From contig CP141144.1 of NCBI GenBank assembly GCA_035235625.1, positions 28,765,014-28,829,013 of the forward strand: 64,000 nt of DNA, read 5' to 3'. Shown here piece after piece: positions 50,601-61,166 of this stretch (its first letter is position 1; every line of letters starts with the position of its first letter). A program made the position numbers and the translations under genes. This DNA is from Saururus chinensis (taxonomy: Eukaryota; Streptophyta; Magnoliopsida; Piperales; Saururaceae). The notes beneath the pieces are model-generated. The model had not been told where the DNA came from. It saw only the letters and a program-made list of their open reading frames with translations, and did no database searches.

Positions 50601-52702
50601 CCCAAGAGTGTAAACAACTCTAACACATCCCGTGAGTTACATATAAAACACTCTAGTCGTTTGATGTACTCAGTTGTAGACACTTGTAATACGCTGCCTT
50701 AAACCTTGAGAATTAGGATTCTTCCCCGTTGTTTCCCATGACACTGTGACCTGTCATGGTCTTCGTGCCTCTTATTGGTCACACCCCTTTGAATCTATTT
50801 AACGTCATTCTAGGACACCCTAACACTTGGTTGATATGTTATCTGTTTCAACAAAAATAGAACATACTGCACCCCTAAGGGCATTAGGGTAATTCTACCA
50901 CTTAGGGTATACTACCCTCCCTTGGGTCATTTGGTCAACTCACAACCCTTCTGTTTATTTTAAGTCATTAGCCTTTCAGAAGGCTCCACTTTCCAACTGA
51001 CTCACGCTTCCATTCACACGAATGTCAATTGTTCACTCAAAGGATATTTCTGTCATTTGGTTTAAAGCCTTATTGACATACATGAGTCTAAAATTAAAAT
51101 AAAGGGTACTACTTGACTTCATGGACTTTGTGTAATTTTCCTGGCGTGTGAAGGAGTCGTGAACCCCTTGAACCGACCTAGGTTTTGACTAACGGTTTAC
51201 TATAAACCCTAAGGGCAAAAGGGTCAATTAACCACTCATTGTTATTTTTTGTCACTAAGTGGTTTAGTCCATAATTAGGTTACAAATTAAAATATCACTG
51301 AGAATTTTCCTAATTTTTATATCAACTCATAGGCCCCTGAACAGGAGCCTCTAAATCGGGTAAGTGATTTTCACACGATGATTTAACTACCAGGTGTAGA
51401 AGGGTCATTTTACAGTCTTTGAGATTTTTCCCAAGTCTGAAACTTGGTCAAGACACTTGTCTACCTCTCAAAGAACATTGGTAATTTTTCTAAACTTTTC
51501 CAATAGAAGCAAACTATTGAACAAGATTCGGTTCAATAATCCTTTTTTTTTAATACACATAGACCCGGTCCGAGTCTTGGATTAACTGGTTCGGGTCAAC
51601 CGACCTAAACCCACCCCAAACAACCCGCGACATAGGTTGTCTTCCCCACATCCGGCCAGAGGCAAAAACACCTCTGGTGGCGCTACCACTTGCTGCCACC
51701 TCCGGGCAGCAGGATGAGGTCCACTAGATCGCCGCCAAGCGGCGATCTCAATGGGTTTGGCCCCCATTGCCGCCTGGTGGCCGACCGGGGCCAAGGTTGC
51801 CCCCCCTTTTTTTTGTTCATACTTCTCGGTGTGGCAGCTAGCCGCCATGGCCAGGCTACGTCCTGGAACCAACTGGCTTGCCAGGATCACCGCCCTGCCG
51901 CGAGCCGGAACTTTCTGTCTTCTTTTTTCTTTTAATTGAATTGAGCGGCTGCAGCCGTCACCACCGAACATACCCGGCCGCCGCAGCCAAGCTAGGCAAA
52001 AATGAAGTGGAACAAAAGGTAGACTCTGACAATTGGCCAGCCAGCGGCTGGCAACAGTAGAAAATACTATGATTTATATAAACAGTGATTTCTGCAATCA
52101 GTGTTATAGAAACAAGCGAATTTGCAGGTTATTAAATTCTAATTTATTTAGCAAAACCTCTACTAATCTTGATTCGAAGTCCTACCTCAATTGTTGAGTT
52201 GTCTTCGATCCATCGCCACCAACGCCTCGCCGGAGTCTTGCCGAAAAATTCTATCATTGCCTCTTTCTCCATCAAAAGCCCCCTCCAAAAAGCCCTAATT
52301 CTTTATTTTTATAGGCATGGAATTAGGACTCGTAATCCCATGAAAAATTAGGCCAAAATCTCTTCAATTCAGCAACCAAATTGAGCCCAAAAATACAATT
52401 TCGAAATAATAATTGATTGGGCCTGTATAGTGACTTAAACGGACAATTTGCGCATCCAATTCAGGTAAATGGGCCCTACACGATATATTCAACTTCGAAC
52501 GATCATATCTCCCTCATCCGAACTCTGATTTGCGCGTTCTTGGTGGCATTCCGAAGCTCTTTCTGCCTACTTTCCATCCATATAGGTTTTAGCCACTAAT
52601 TCCAAGCACTGAATAAGTTATTCCAACTAAAAGGTCAAGGGGTCTAGCACCCTAATTTCCCATAGTCAACTTTGGGAATTTAGAAAATTCCTGGATGTTA
52701 CA
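47699..52702 (-). repeat. Solo LTR of a second Gypsy family, itself interrupted
   Basis: Ends are TGTCACGACCCGG on the plus strand and TGTAACATCCAGG on the minus strand. A perfect 5-bp target duplication TGGTG stands at 47694-47698 and 52703-52707. No primer site, purine tract or coding region is seen inside, and the sequence has LTR character throughout. Excluding the nested LTR at 48447-49802 and its duplicated 5 bp it is about 3.64 kb. The minus-strand reading places the CGGGTCGTGACA end as the 3' end. Open frames at 51582-52060 are G+C-rich LTR sequence without a domain. Confidence 0.75.
48447..49802 (+). repeat. Solo LTR (Athila/Tat-like), innermost level
   Basis: Runs from TGATAAGTATGAAATC to AAACGATCA with the 5-bp duplication AGTAC at 48442-48446 and 49803-49807. 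Its 3' part has CTGTCCCTGAGGTTCGACAA and TACCTTGTACACTTGCAAAG, the U5 style of Athila/Tat LTRs. Two CGATCGATCGG palindromes lie at about 48858-48890. Length 1356 bp; no internal sequence. Confidence 0.88.
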
Positions 52703-52935
52703 TGGTGCCACTTTCTTTTTCTCTCCCATTTTCATGCTGAAAGTTTCTGTGGCATGTCAAGGCCCCTAACCTGCGACTAAACACCACTCTCGACTCTTAC
52801 AGTTAGTAATATTAAGATTAATTATAAATACGGATACGCTGAAGTGTCAAATTTCTTTATCGAAAATATGAGCATAAAACTACTGAACATTGCAGAAAAT
52901 TAGGAGAAAATTGCATAAAAACAAGGGATGTTACA

Positions 52936-53970
52936 CACAGTCTAGCTCAGAAACATACTGCTGAGCAGTGGGTTGAAATAGGGCCAGCATAGGTAGGACA
53001 TAGCTTGGAATGGAGGCCTCCTACCATTATAGGGCCTTGACAAAGTTGACTGAAGGCCGAATGGCCGCCGTCGATAACTAGAGACTCACTTAGAAGCTTT
53101 GCTTGATGAAAGTGAAAAAAAATAGGGGAGGCTGACATTGTGAGGGCCAAAAAATGGGGTGATGAACTAGTGCGATGGGCAGCATGGGTATAGAGGTAGC
53201 AGGTCTAGGCTAGGGTGGCGGCCATACCTTCACCAACCCATTGACTACTAGAAGGAGGTGGTTCGGAGGCTGAACCATGGTTGTCTGCACACTGGTAGCT
53301 CAAAAATGAGATGGACAGTGAAAACAATTTGCGAAAATATCAATAGCTTGAGGAGTAGCAAGGAGAGGGTGACAACAGCTCTGGTCGGTGCCTCTAGGGT
53401 CCCAGCAGCTAGACAAAGCTAAGTCCAATGGAAAGAGGTGGCAAAAATTGGTGTTAGCTCTTGGACAGCCTAAGACCAATGAAACATGGTGAAAACCTAG
53501 GGGAAACACTGGCAGCTCGTGGAGGAGCCAGGAGAGCAAGGCAGAAGCCGTAGCTAGTACCATCAAACTCATGTTGGCTCGGTGGAGTTGAATCCGACAT
53601 TAGGCGGTGGAGTCCGATAATGAGGGAGGTGCACTAGAGGGTCCAGTTTGCTCTTGGGTTCCTTCTTCATGTTTCTGCATGTTCCTGAAGAAGAGTGACT
53701 AGACACAGATCTTTTGAGCCATGATCCACTTAAAACATAATTTTTTTTCCTTTTAAACATTTTATGCATTGTTCCAGTTCTTTATGCATCATATATCCAA
53801 AATTAGCATCGAAAACATCAGTGACATGTTGAAGCCTAGTGGCCGCGTCTATGCCCTACCCCTGATTATATGTGTATGAATACTAGGGTCAAATACCCAA
53901 AGACCAATATGTCGAAGCATCATATTTTTTCGCCAAAATTGATCATAAAAATAGCAGAAACTCACTGAAA
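52936..53970 (-). repeat. TGTAACATCC-family LTR, 5' end region, minus orientation
   Basis: 52960-53235 repeats 39600-39850 (TCCTACCATTA, CATAGAGG, GGCCATACCTTC). 53760-53970 matches the reverse complement of the LTR start at about 9240-9370 (TTTTTTCGCCAAAATTGATC; GTCGAAGCATCA). The terminal TGTAACATCC itself is not visible at the right edge. Confidence 0.55.
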
Positions 53971-54330
53971 AATCACCCTCGACAATACTGCCATGGATGC
54001 CATCCTCTCCCAACACCTCCCACTTGCCTTCATCAAGAATGTCCTCCATTACTTTGACACCAAGAAGCTCCACCTGATCACGAATAGCACCAACCTTGCT
54101 GCCACCAACTTCCAGGCCACTGGTGAGAGCTTGGAAAGGAAGCAAATCCTATCGCAGTGAGAGATTGGAAAGAATGTTCAATCTCTTGATAGACTTTGTC
54201 TGCCTCTTGCTTCTTTAACAATGTCCGCCTCCACCTCTGCATCCCTTTGCCTAGCCATTAGGAGCCTACAGAGCATATGGGAGTCCACCTGCCTGCAATG
54301 GAATCACCCCACACCCAGGAGTGTGATGCA
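53971..54330 (+). other. GC-rich gene-like fragment of unknown origin
   Basis: From an ATG at 53993 there is a 55-codon frame rich in C-ending codons (starts MDAILSQHLPLAFIKNVLHY), unlike the AT-rich surroundings. I do not recognise it. It may be a captured or degenerate gene piece, or part of an LTR element leader. Confidence 0.3.
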
Positions 54331-54437
54331 GCTGATTAGATAGTTTATTGGAGCCTCTATGCTTATTGCGAAGTTTGTATTTTTGACATATGTTAATAAA
54401 CATCGCGCATTACTTAAATCTCAATTAGACAGCTCAA

Positions 54438-54690
54438 GGGGGCTTGCAACCTACCTACCCTTCAATTATGTGCATCATCAGAAAGAAATCCAACAACGCA
54501 GAAAGTTAGGGCTCACACTAATGTGTGAAAACCTAGTCTCGCACAAATAAGACTAAAAAATTAATTTATTGTTTTTGGGATCCAATGTCATAAGGGGGCA
54601 TGCAACTTGCTTGTCCACTGAGTTATGTGTATTAACAAATCGAAATCCAATTACCATAGAGTCAGGGTTTATGATGATGCACATCATGAC
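54438..54690. repeat. Diverged tandem repeat, two units of about 155 bp
   Basis: AAGGGGGCTTGCAACCTACC...AATTATGTGCATCATCAG at about 54440 is echoed by AAGGGGGCATGCAACTTGCT...GTTATGTGTATTAACAA at about 54592, with the following ATCCAA and AGGG(C/T)T(C/T)A blocks in the same order. The copies are considerably diverged. Confidence 0.6.
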
Positions 54691-54913
54691 CCCAATTTCA
54701 TAAAAATGGAACTAAACAAATTACTTAAATATTTTTTCAATTAGATATTTATTTTATATATTTAATAATATATTATGTATTCCAAAAAATTATTAAATAT
54801 AATATCTTAAGTTGAATATATTATTCTTTGCGACATATATTAGTAAACATTGTAAATATCACATATTGTTTGTGGCGATTAATTATTTATGTCACAAATA
54901 AATTTCATGCTTA

Positions 54914-54964
54914 TATAAAAGTGTTAAAAATAACAAAAGTATAAAAGTGTTAAAAATAACAAAA

Positions 54965-54965
<1 letters not shown>
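54914..54965. repeat. Perfect 26-bp tandem duplication
   Basis: Two identical units opening TATAAAAGTGTTAAAAATAA, directly before the AT microsatellite. Confidence 0.9.

Positions 54966-54966
<1 letters not shown>

Positions 54967-55004
<38 letters not shown>
54967..55004. repeat. (AT)19 microsatellite
   Basis: An uninterrupted AT dinucleotide run of 38 bases, likely length-polymorphic. Confidence 0.95.
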
Positions 55005-55006
<2 letters not shown>

Positions 55007-55934
55007 AATAATATATTAAGTAATTTAATGTATTATTTATGATACTTTTTAGTAAACAACAGAAGTAAGCATAAATATTAGTGATGTTTGATAAATAATG
55101 CCACAAATAGGTTTTCTTGCAAGGGCAAGAAAAGTATTTGCAAAGCTTTGTTTTAAAGCGTGGCAAATACTTACATTAATAGTAACACTTTTTATAAAAG
55201 CATTGCTAAAAGTCAAATTATTAGCTATAATATTTTTGGCGATACTTTTTTTGTTTGTTGCGAATAAAATCATCGCAAAAAGCCTTCTTTAGTTGTCGTG
55301 AGATCTCGCCCCCACCTTCTAGTGCCCAATTGTGCCTCCCTTCACTAACAACTCTTCGCAGAATAATTTTCCTGCAGTCTCGTCGTCCAGGGCCAATAGA
55401 CCCTCCTCTTCTGCGGTACTTTCAATCACCTTTTTGGAAATTCAGTGTTTCATGTTGTTGCTCAAAACAGTTCCCGTTGCTGAATTTTTTGAGATATGAT
55501 TTCGGATAACTTGTATAGTAACGAATTTGTTGAAGATGAAGAAGTTCGATTTAGACCACCTCCTATCAGTTGTTTTCCACGGAGTTCTTTCAATTATTAT
55601 CAGGTTCTTTTATAGTGTAGCATCGGAAATTAGACCTGTATACACTATCTGGCCGTTGGCGCAGCTGGCCATATAAAAAAGGAGGGGTATGTATAAATTT
55701 TTTTTTAAGTTTTATTGAAGTGTACAAAAAATGGTGACATGCAAGTCCGGCGTAAATCTGGGTGAAACTACTGTGAGCATGTGAGACCCACTGACTTCTT
55801 CTCTCAGCCATTTTCTTACCTAATCTAACTTTAGTGGAACAAGAGTTCCTACATTTCTCGTCTTTGACTTTTTGGTTCCCCGGCTCTATCCCTTTCTCTG
55901 GATTCGTCTCCTTCTCCGCATAGATTTATATATC

Positions 55935-55945
55935 TATATATATAA
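55935..55945 (+). promoter_or_regulatory. TATA box of the IAMT-like gene
   Basis: TATATATATAA lies about 85-95 bases upstream of the start codon at 56028. A start site about 30 bases downstream would leave a short 5' UTR of roughly 55-60 bases. Confidence 0.6.
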
Positions 55946-56027
55946 GAGTGGCTAATCATACACACATTCATTGGACGGAATTTTCTGAAAGCATTTTAGA
56001 AGAAAGAATCAGGTAGATATCTCCATC

Positions 56028-59000
56028 ATGGCCACTCTCCAGGGGGACAATGTGGTCGTCCCTCAGATGAAACTTGAAAGGCTGCTTAGCATGAAGGGAG
56101 GAAAAGGAGAAGCAAGCTATGCAAACAACTCTCAAGCTCAGGTTCAGCAGAATTATGCCTCTCTTGTTTCTGTTGCTTAACTAGCCCGATTGAGTTTGTG
56201 GGGTGCTTATCTTTAAGTTTCAGTTTTTAGCAGCCGTTGTTTCTCTCTAGACATATTTATCAATGACACTAGATCATTTGACAAAGAACTAAGTAAAAGA
56301 CTACTCCGTATAAGCAAAGTATATATGCCAACATGAGAGGTGATGAATTTGCCACCATGCTTTAAGTTCTGACAGTGGACTTTTGGAGCAGGCCCGGCAT
56401 GCTCAATCCATGCTTCACCTGCTGATAAAAGAACTGGACAATATGGTGCTGCCGTATCCAGCAGGAGTTTTCACAGTGTCTGATTTGGGCTGTTCATCAG
56501 GCAATAACACACTCTTCATCGTTGATGTAATTGTCAAGCACGTGACAAAGAGGTACCAAGGTTCAGGATGGGAGAGCCCAGAGTTCCAAGCATTCTTTTC
56601 AGACCTCCCTTCAAACGACTTCAACACCCTCTTTCAGCTCCTACCTGCCATGGCCATTCAGAATATAAGCAGCCTAGAGGAGTGCCTTCCATTCGACAGC
56701 GGCTGCGCTCGCTCTTACTATGCCGCAGGAGTTCCCGGATCATTTTACGGCCGCCTTTTCCCTGCCAGTTCCATCAATGTTTTTCACTCGGCCTTCTCCT
56801 TGCATTGGCTTTCCCAGGTGTTTTATTTTGCCTCTTTATTTTTAGTCAAATTAAATGAAAACAAATCTTCATTCCACGTTACATTTTTAGATAATTTCAA
56901 AACTCAAATTGGATAGTTATTACGGGACCTTTTATAAGGGTCAATATTATAAAAATGTGTCTACACCCCAATAATTCCCTTATTACCCCATCTAACTTCA
57001 TAAACTCCTTAGTAAATTTGAGTAAAATGGGCTATTAGTATAGGATAAAGGGACTAATTACTACACATATCTCCTTCCATTGTGATATGAACATGTCTAT
57101 GTGCATCCTAATTCTTAGCCACCTAAATGTAGGGAAATAGAGCTATTAATATGAGATATTTTTTTAAATAAAACTGTTAATATGGAATGGAAGGAGTATT
57201 GTATATAACTGCATCATGACTATAAAACAATATGGCATTAGAAAGAAGTTTGAGCCATATTACTCAATTTATCAATATATAAATGTTTAATATATCATAA
57301 ATGTCTCGTTTATGTTATATTAAGCCCATGTCTCTGATATAAAAAAATTATAAATTTATGCTAAAATGTATAAAAAATTGAGAAGCAAAATTTCCTGGAA
57401 CATTAAATAAACTGAGATGGCAACCTATGTTTAGAATTTCACTTACCAATTATTGTGTACTAACGTCTTAGGTAACTACAGTAAGCCATAGGTGTAGGAA
57501 GAATTTTGGAGAGTTAATTAGCCCAGTTACACATAGACTATGTATCAAGAAACATGTGTACAATTATCACAAAGAAAAAAGAAACATTAGAACAAGATGT
57601 ATATACCTGAAGCGAAATTGTAAGAAATTCCAATGGAACCCGGTAATATATGAATGATAGTGTTTTGATCAAACAAATGTTTCAAGGATTTGATTCCGAT
57701 GTTGCTCATATTTCATTTAGAAAAGGGAGGCGAGGCACCAACCGAATCGAATCTAATGATCAAAAGAGCAAAGCTCAAAAGCGTAAAATCTTTCAAAAAG
57801 GCACACAACATGATCAATGTCAACTGATTACTCATTAAAGCCTTAGTCTAGGTCCTCTCTCTTATGAGTGGTAGTTTCGTAATTTTAGAGTAGAAAAGAC
57901 GATTCAAAAGGCCTATAGGAACACCAGTATTTTTTTCTGCAACCTTTATAACGTGAGTCTTCTTGTGCATGCGTTGAACACTTTTGGACTACATAATTTC
58001 AATCGCACGGCCAATTAACGGGGCAGGTAGGTTTTAATCACTCCGTGATACACACGGGTTGGAAGACACTTTCTTTCTCATATATTATCAAAATAATACA
58101 ATTAGTTACGTAGTTCATTTATCACCCATACGTACTTTTTAAGTGACACAGGTGCCAGAGTGTGTAACAAATGCCAAATCACCAGCGTACAACGAAGGAA
58201 GAGTATTTATACATGGAGCTTCAGAACACACGAACAACGCGTACAAGCAGCAATTTCAGGCGGATTTGGCAGCATTTCTGAGGTGCCGGGCACGTGAACT
58301 TAAACCCGGGGGATCAATGTTCCTAGTCTTCCTGGGGAGGACTTCCCCTAACCCCAGTGACCAGGGCGGAGCAGGTCTCCTCTTTGGCACCCACTTCCAA
58401 GACGCTTGGGATGATCTTGTCCAAGAGGTAATTAACATATATAAAAGTAAAAAAAAGCAATGCTATATTAGAAGAATAGCGTAACATACACAAAATTTGC
58501 ACATTCTATTTGTCTCATAAAGAATTTCCAAATTTAGAACAACAAGTGTTTCAGAAAGAGATGATCTGCCCACTTTGTATAATTACACGCTTTAGAAAAT
58601 AAAACTTGTGCCTTTTACTACTTTTTCTGTTCTATATTAATAGTTTTATTTAATTAATTTTTTAGATAAATTTAATTTAATTTATTTCTAAAAAATAGAT
58701 TAAACTATTAATATAGACTTTATTACTCTTTATGAAATTTTACTTATTTCCCAACAATGAACATTTTCAGGGTCTCATTGAAAGCGGAAGGCGCGACAGC
58801 TTCAATGTGCCAGTGTATGCTGCGAACTTGCAAGAGGTGAAGGAGGTGGTGGAGGCTGTCGGATGTTTCGAAGTCAAGACGCTGGAGATGTTCCGTGGGG
58901 GCAGCCCACTGGTTGTGAGCCGCCCCGAGGATCCAGACGAGGTGGGCAGGGCCCTCGCCAATAGCTGTAAAACTGTGTGCGGTGTTCTGGTGGAAGCACA

Positions 59001-59133
59001 CTTGGGCGAAGCACTCAGCGATGAGTTATTTGACCGTCTCCAAGTAAGGGGATCCAACCACGCTTCACACCTACTGGAGCACCTCGACTTTTACCACATT
59101 GTGACCTCACTCACCCTCAGACAGATTATCTAA
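56028..59133 (+). CDS. IAMT1: Indole-3-acetate carboxyl methyltransferase (SABATH family), four exons
   Basis: Exons 56028-56141, 56392-56817, 58152-58427 and 58771-59133 (stop included) give 392 codons. All introns are GT-AG and phase 0 (250, 1334 and 343 bp). SABATH enzymes transfer the methyl of S-adenosylmethionine to small-molecule carboxyls; IAMT1 makes methyl-IAA from auxin, probably in the cytosol, tuning auxin activity. Visible motifs: MKLERLLSMKGGKG (14-27) and SYANNSQAQ (30-38), both near-identical to Arabidopsis IAMT1 as I recall it; SAM-binding DLGCSSG (69-75); FFSDLPSNDFNTLFQLLP (106-123); AGVPGSFYGRLFP (150-162); HSAFSLHWLSQ (170-180); DQGGAGLLFGTHFQDAWDDL in exon 3; SPLVV and GVLVEAH in exon 4. 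The length is close to the family's 380-390 residues, and the ATG is in good context (CATCATGGCC). No break seen. IAMT beats the salicylate and jasmonate methyltransferases because of the N-terminal and exon 3 identity; substrate is still inferred. Confidence 0.95.
57067..57198. mobile_element. Stowaway-like MITE in intron 2
   Basis: Left ATATCTCCTTCCATTGTGAT and right, reverse-complemented, ATACTCCTTCCATTCCATAT are imperfect inverted ends. An extra internal AGCTATTAATATGAG block and a fragment GCTATTAGTATAGGATAAAG at 57031 suggest a second, older copy next to it. Confidence 0.55.
58617..58728. mobile_element. Stowaway-like MITE in intron 3
   Basis: TCTATATTAATAGTTTTATT at 58631 and its complement TAAACTATTAATATAGACTT near 58691-58710 form the inverted ends of a roughly 110-bp palindromic element that makes up a third of the intron and ends about 40 bases before the exon 4 acceptor. 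Confidence 0.6.
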
Positions 59134-59170
59134 CTTTATGAAAGAAGATCAGTTAGATTGTCCAAAGCTT

Positions 59171-59176
59171 AATAAA
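59171..59176 (+). terminator. Poly(A) signal AATAAA
   Basis: The canonical hexamer lies 38 bases after the stop codon of the IAMT-like gene, in AT-rich sequence. Plant near-upstream elements are loose, so the cleavage site is not fixed. Confidence 0.55.
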
Positions 59177-59179
59177 GGC

Positions 59180-61160
59180 TAGCTCATCATATAATTGTCC
59201 GAGCTTGAGTGATTGTATCCATAAACTTATTGGCAGTCTTAAATAGGGGAGACAATTGTGATGTAACCTTTTGAAACTTCACGCAAAACTTTTCTTACTA
59301 TCATAATTTTATAGGATGTTTGGTTGTAAATTTCTTTGGAAACTTCTTCAACAAATTTAGTGATGTTTTGAGTTTTAATTACAGTTTTGTAATGAATGCT
59401 AGTATCACCACCCCAAATCATTTTCTATGATTAAGGCTAGGTGACAAAAAATGGGAGGCTGCCACATTACCTAAAAATACTAAAAGATAAACTTACGAAC
59501 TAGATCCAACAGTTTCCATTTATTCTCCGTCCTCACGCAATTTGGCTAAGAAAATATTTTTCTAAATATAATGTCTAGGATTTTCTTAATTTTTTAAACT
59601 TAACCGCATAGAAAATAGTGAGTTTAACCATTGAATTTTCTCAGTAGTTTAACTTCATAATTAGATGTGTGAGACTAAACATAATGTGGATAGAAAATAG
59701 ATAAGAAGTACTTTGAAATGTCATTTAAGTTGAGATGAAAAAGATATGACCATTTAAAGTTGGATATCATTTGTAGGGCTTGATTGCCCAAATTAGTTAT
59801 GCAATTAGGCCATTTACTTAGCTATGCAAGCCTTGTTAAATAAATTGGCAAAAATTAATTTTGAAAGGCCCAATTAGACTTCCCAAATAGATATTTTGGC
59901 CCATTTACTTATCGGATTAAGAACCCAATCCCTATTAATTCATAAATATCTATCTAGGACATCTTAGGGGGTATTTTTTGGGGGGAAGAGAGTGATAACC
60001 GCTATAGAAGGCAAAATGTTTTGGCGATCAAAGCTAAGAGTGTGGTCAGTGATGAAGGAGGGGAGGAGTATGTTGCCTAGCTTTAATTTCATTGCATATA
60101 CAATGTGTGTTATGGAATTAATTACTCTCACATGGCATAAATTAGATGTATTCATGTTGAGTGCTCGTGGAAGCATTATTAGCAACTGTTGACACATGAC
60201 TTGCACTTTGTTGGCCAGAGGTGGTGCGCTTATCATTAGAAAGGGAACCAGCTTTCTATAGAAACGGTGATGTATGATGGGGCACCAATCCCCTATTGGC
60301 CGCTTGCAAAATAGATGGTTAAGGGAGATTGGAGCACACTAGTTTTGGACACAGCAAAATATGACATCGTTTAGATAGACAAACAGGGAGAGGGGCCTTC
60401 GGCCTTTGGAGCAAGGTGGGTGACCATTAGTCAGTGGTGGGGCTAGCACCATTGAGATTGCCACTCGTGACTTGAACAGGCTTGGCTCTACAGATAGCCG
60501 TGTGATAAGTAGAGACACTCCAAGTAGACTGAATATTATGAAACGTATGTTGATTGAGCTTTTATGATTTTTTACGACTATTATCCCACTAAGTATTCTT
60601 CTACACTACATCCGTTGTAGTGTAGGTGTTTAGGTCGATACTCGAAGGTGTGTGAAGGCCGTAGCTATAGTGAAGATTTAATCTACATTTATATAGATAT
60701 TTCATCTAGGTTTGATTAGGCACATAAGTGTGTCATTTATCTTTTAATGGTTTAAATGTTATTAGTAGACAATTGTGAACTTGTGGGTCTGCAAATATTT
60801 TAATTTAATAGATATATAAATCTTTATTATAATAATTATTATTACATTCAAATGATTGTGAAGATTGATAATCCTCATACCACCAAATTTTTTTTATTGA
60901 CTTATTTTGTATGTTTTTACTATTGGAACAAACAAGATGGATAGATAGGATTTAAGATATTTCCTTTGGAAAGAAGAAAAAATATATTTCATGAAAAATT
61001 TATATGAAGAAATTGAGGTTGACACCTTCCACCAATGTCAATGCATTATCCGTCTCATTAAATAAAATGAGATAGGCCTTTCCTTCGTTGACTGGCTTCT
61101 TTTGTTGACCACCTTACTACCTTCCTTGCTGATGTGACCCTTAATTCTGAGGAATTGGCT
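59180..61160. other. Downstream intergenic DNA, nothing recognised
   Basis: About 2 kb with no gene, domain or repeat boundary that I recognise. The short frames at 59964-60236 and 59992-60192 overlap on opposite strands and look random. Confidence 0.45.
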
Positions 61161-61166
61161 ATCATC

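Larger units (their letters stand above)
40250..52935 (-). mobile_element. Short Gypsy element of the TGTAACATCC family (fossil), with nested solo LTRs
   Basis: Minus orientation: 5' LTR 44180-52935 (about 3.75 kb without its insert), primer-binding site 44154-44172, interior only 42590-44153, and 3' LTR 40250-42589 (left edge uncertain). The interior keeps integrase remnants (AFDWKGSFDHTC block near 43260-43310 and a GPFEIL-like block near 42920) and a tail typical of the end of Gypsy pol before the LTR. Most of gag and pol is absent, so it is either a large internal deletion or a non-autonomous form. Broken. Confidence 0.65.
44180..52935 (-). repeat. 5' LTR of the short Gypsy element, split by a nested solo LTR
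   Basis: On the plus strand it starts TGCCCGAGG next to the primer site and ends GGGATGTTACA at 52935. The stretch 47699-52702 is foreign and is flanked by TGGTG repeats; removing it leaves an LTR that aligns with 40250-42589 at both ends. Confidence 0.75.
54740..55570. other. Possible CACTA-like remnant upstream of the gene
   Basis: AT-rich sequence carries scattered GCGACATATATTAG, TTTGTGGCGATTAA, AAAGCATTGCTAA and TTGGCGATAC motifs in both orientations, similar in style to the subterminal motifs at 31540-32050. A pyrimidine-rich leader follows at 55300-55400, then a 38-codon frame from 55496 (contains NEFVEDEEVRFRPPP) that ends in a CAG/GTTC splice-donor-like site. No termini found; low-confidence inference. 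Confidence 0.3.

Noticed and set aside
51582-52060. GC-rich open frames on both strands as a host gene
   Set aside because: They lie inside a solo LTR bounded by a perfect TGGTG duplication, and the frames on opposite strands overlap without any domain.
56818-56916. Extension of the second IAMT exon to the next stop
   Set aside because: The frame runs past a GT donor at 56818 into AT-rich intron; family alignment jumps from HWLSQ to VPE at 58152.
57650-57838. 62-codon open frame in intron 2
   Set aside because: Basic, low-information frame with no homology that I recognise, inside an intron of a well-defined gene.
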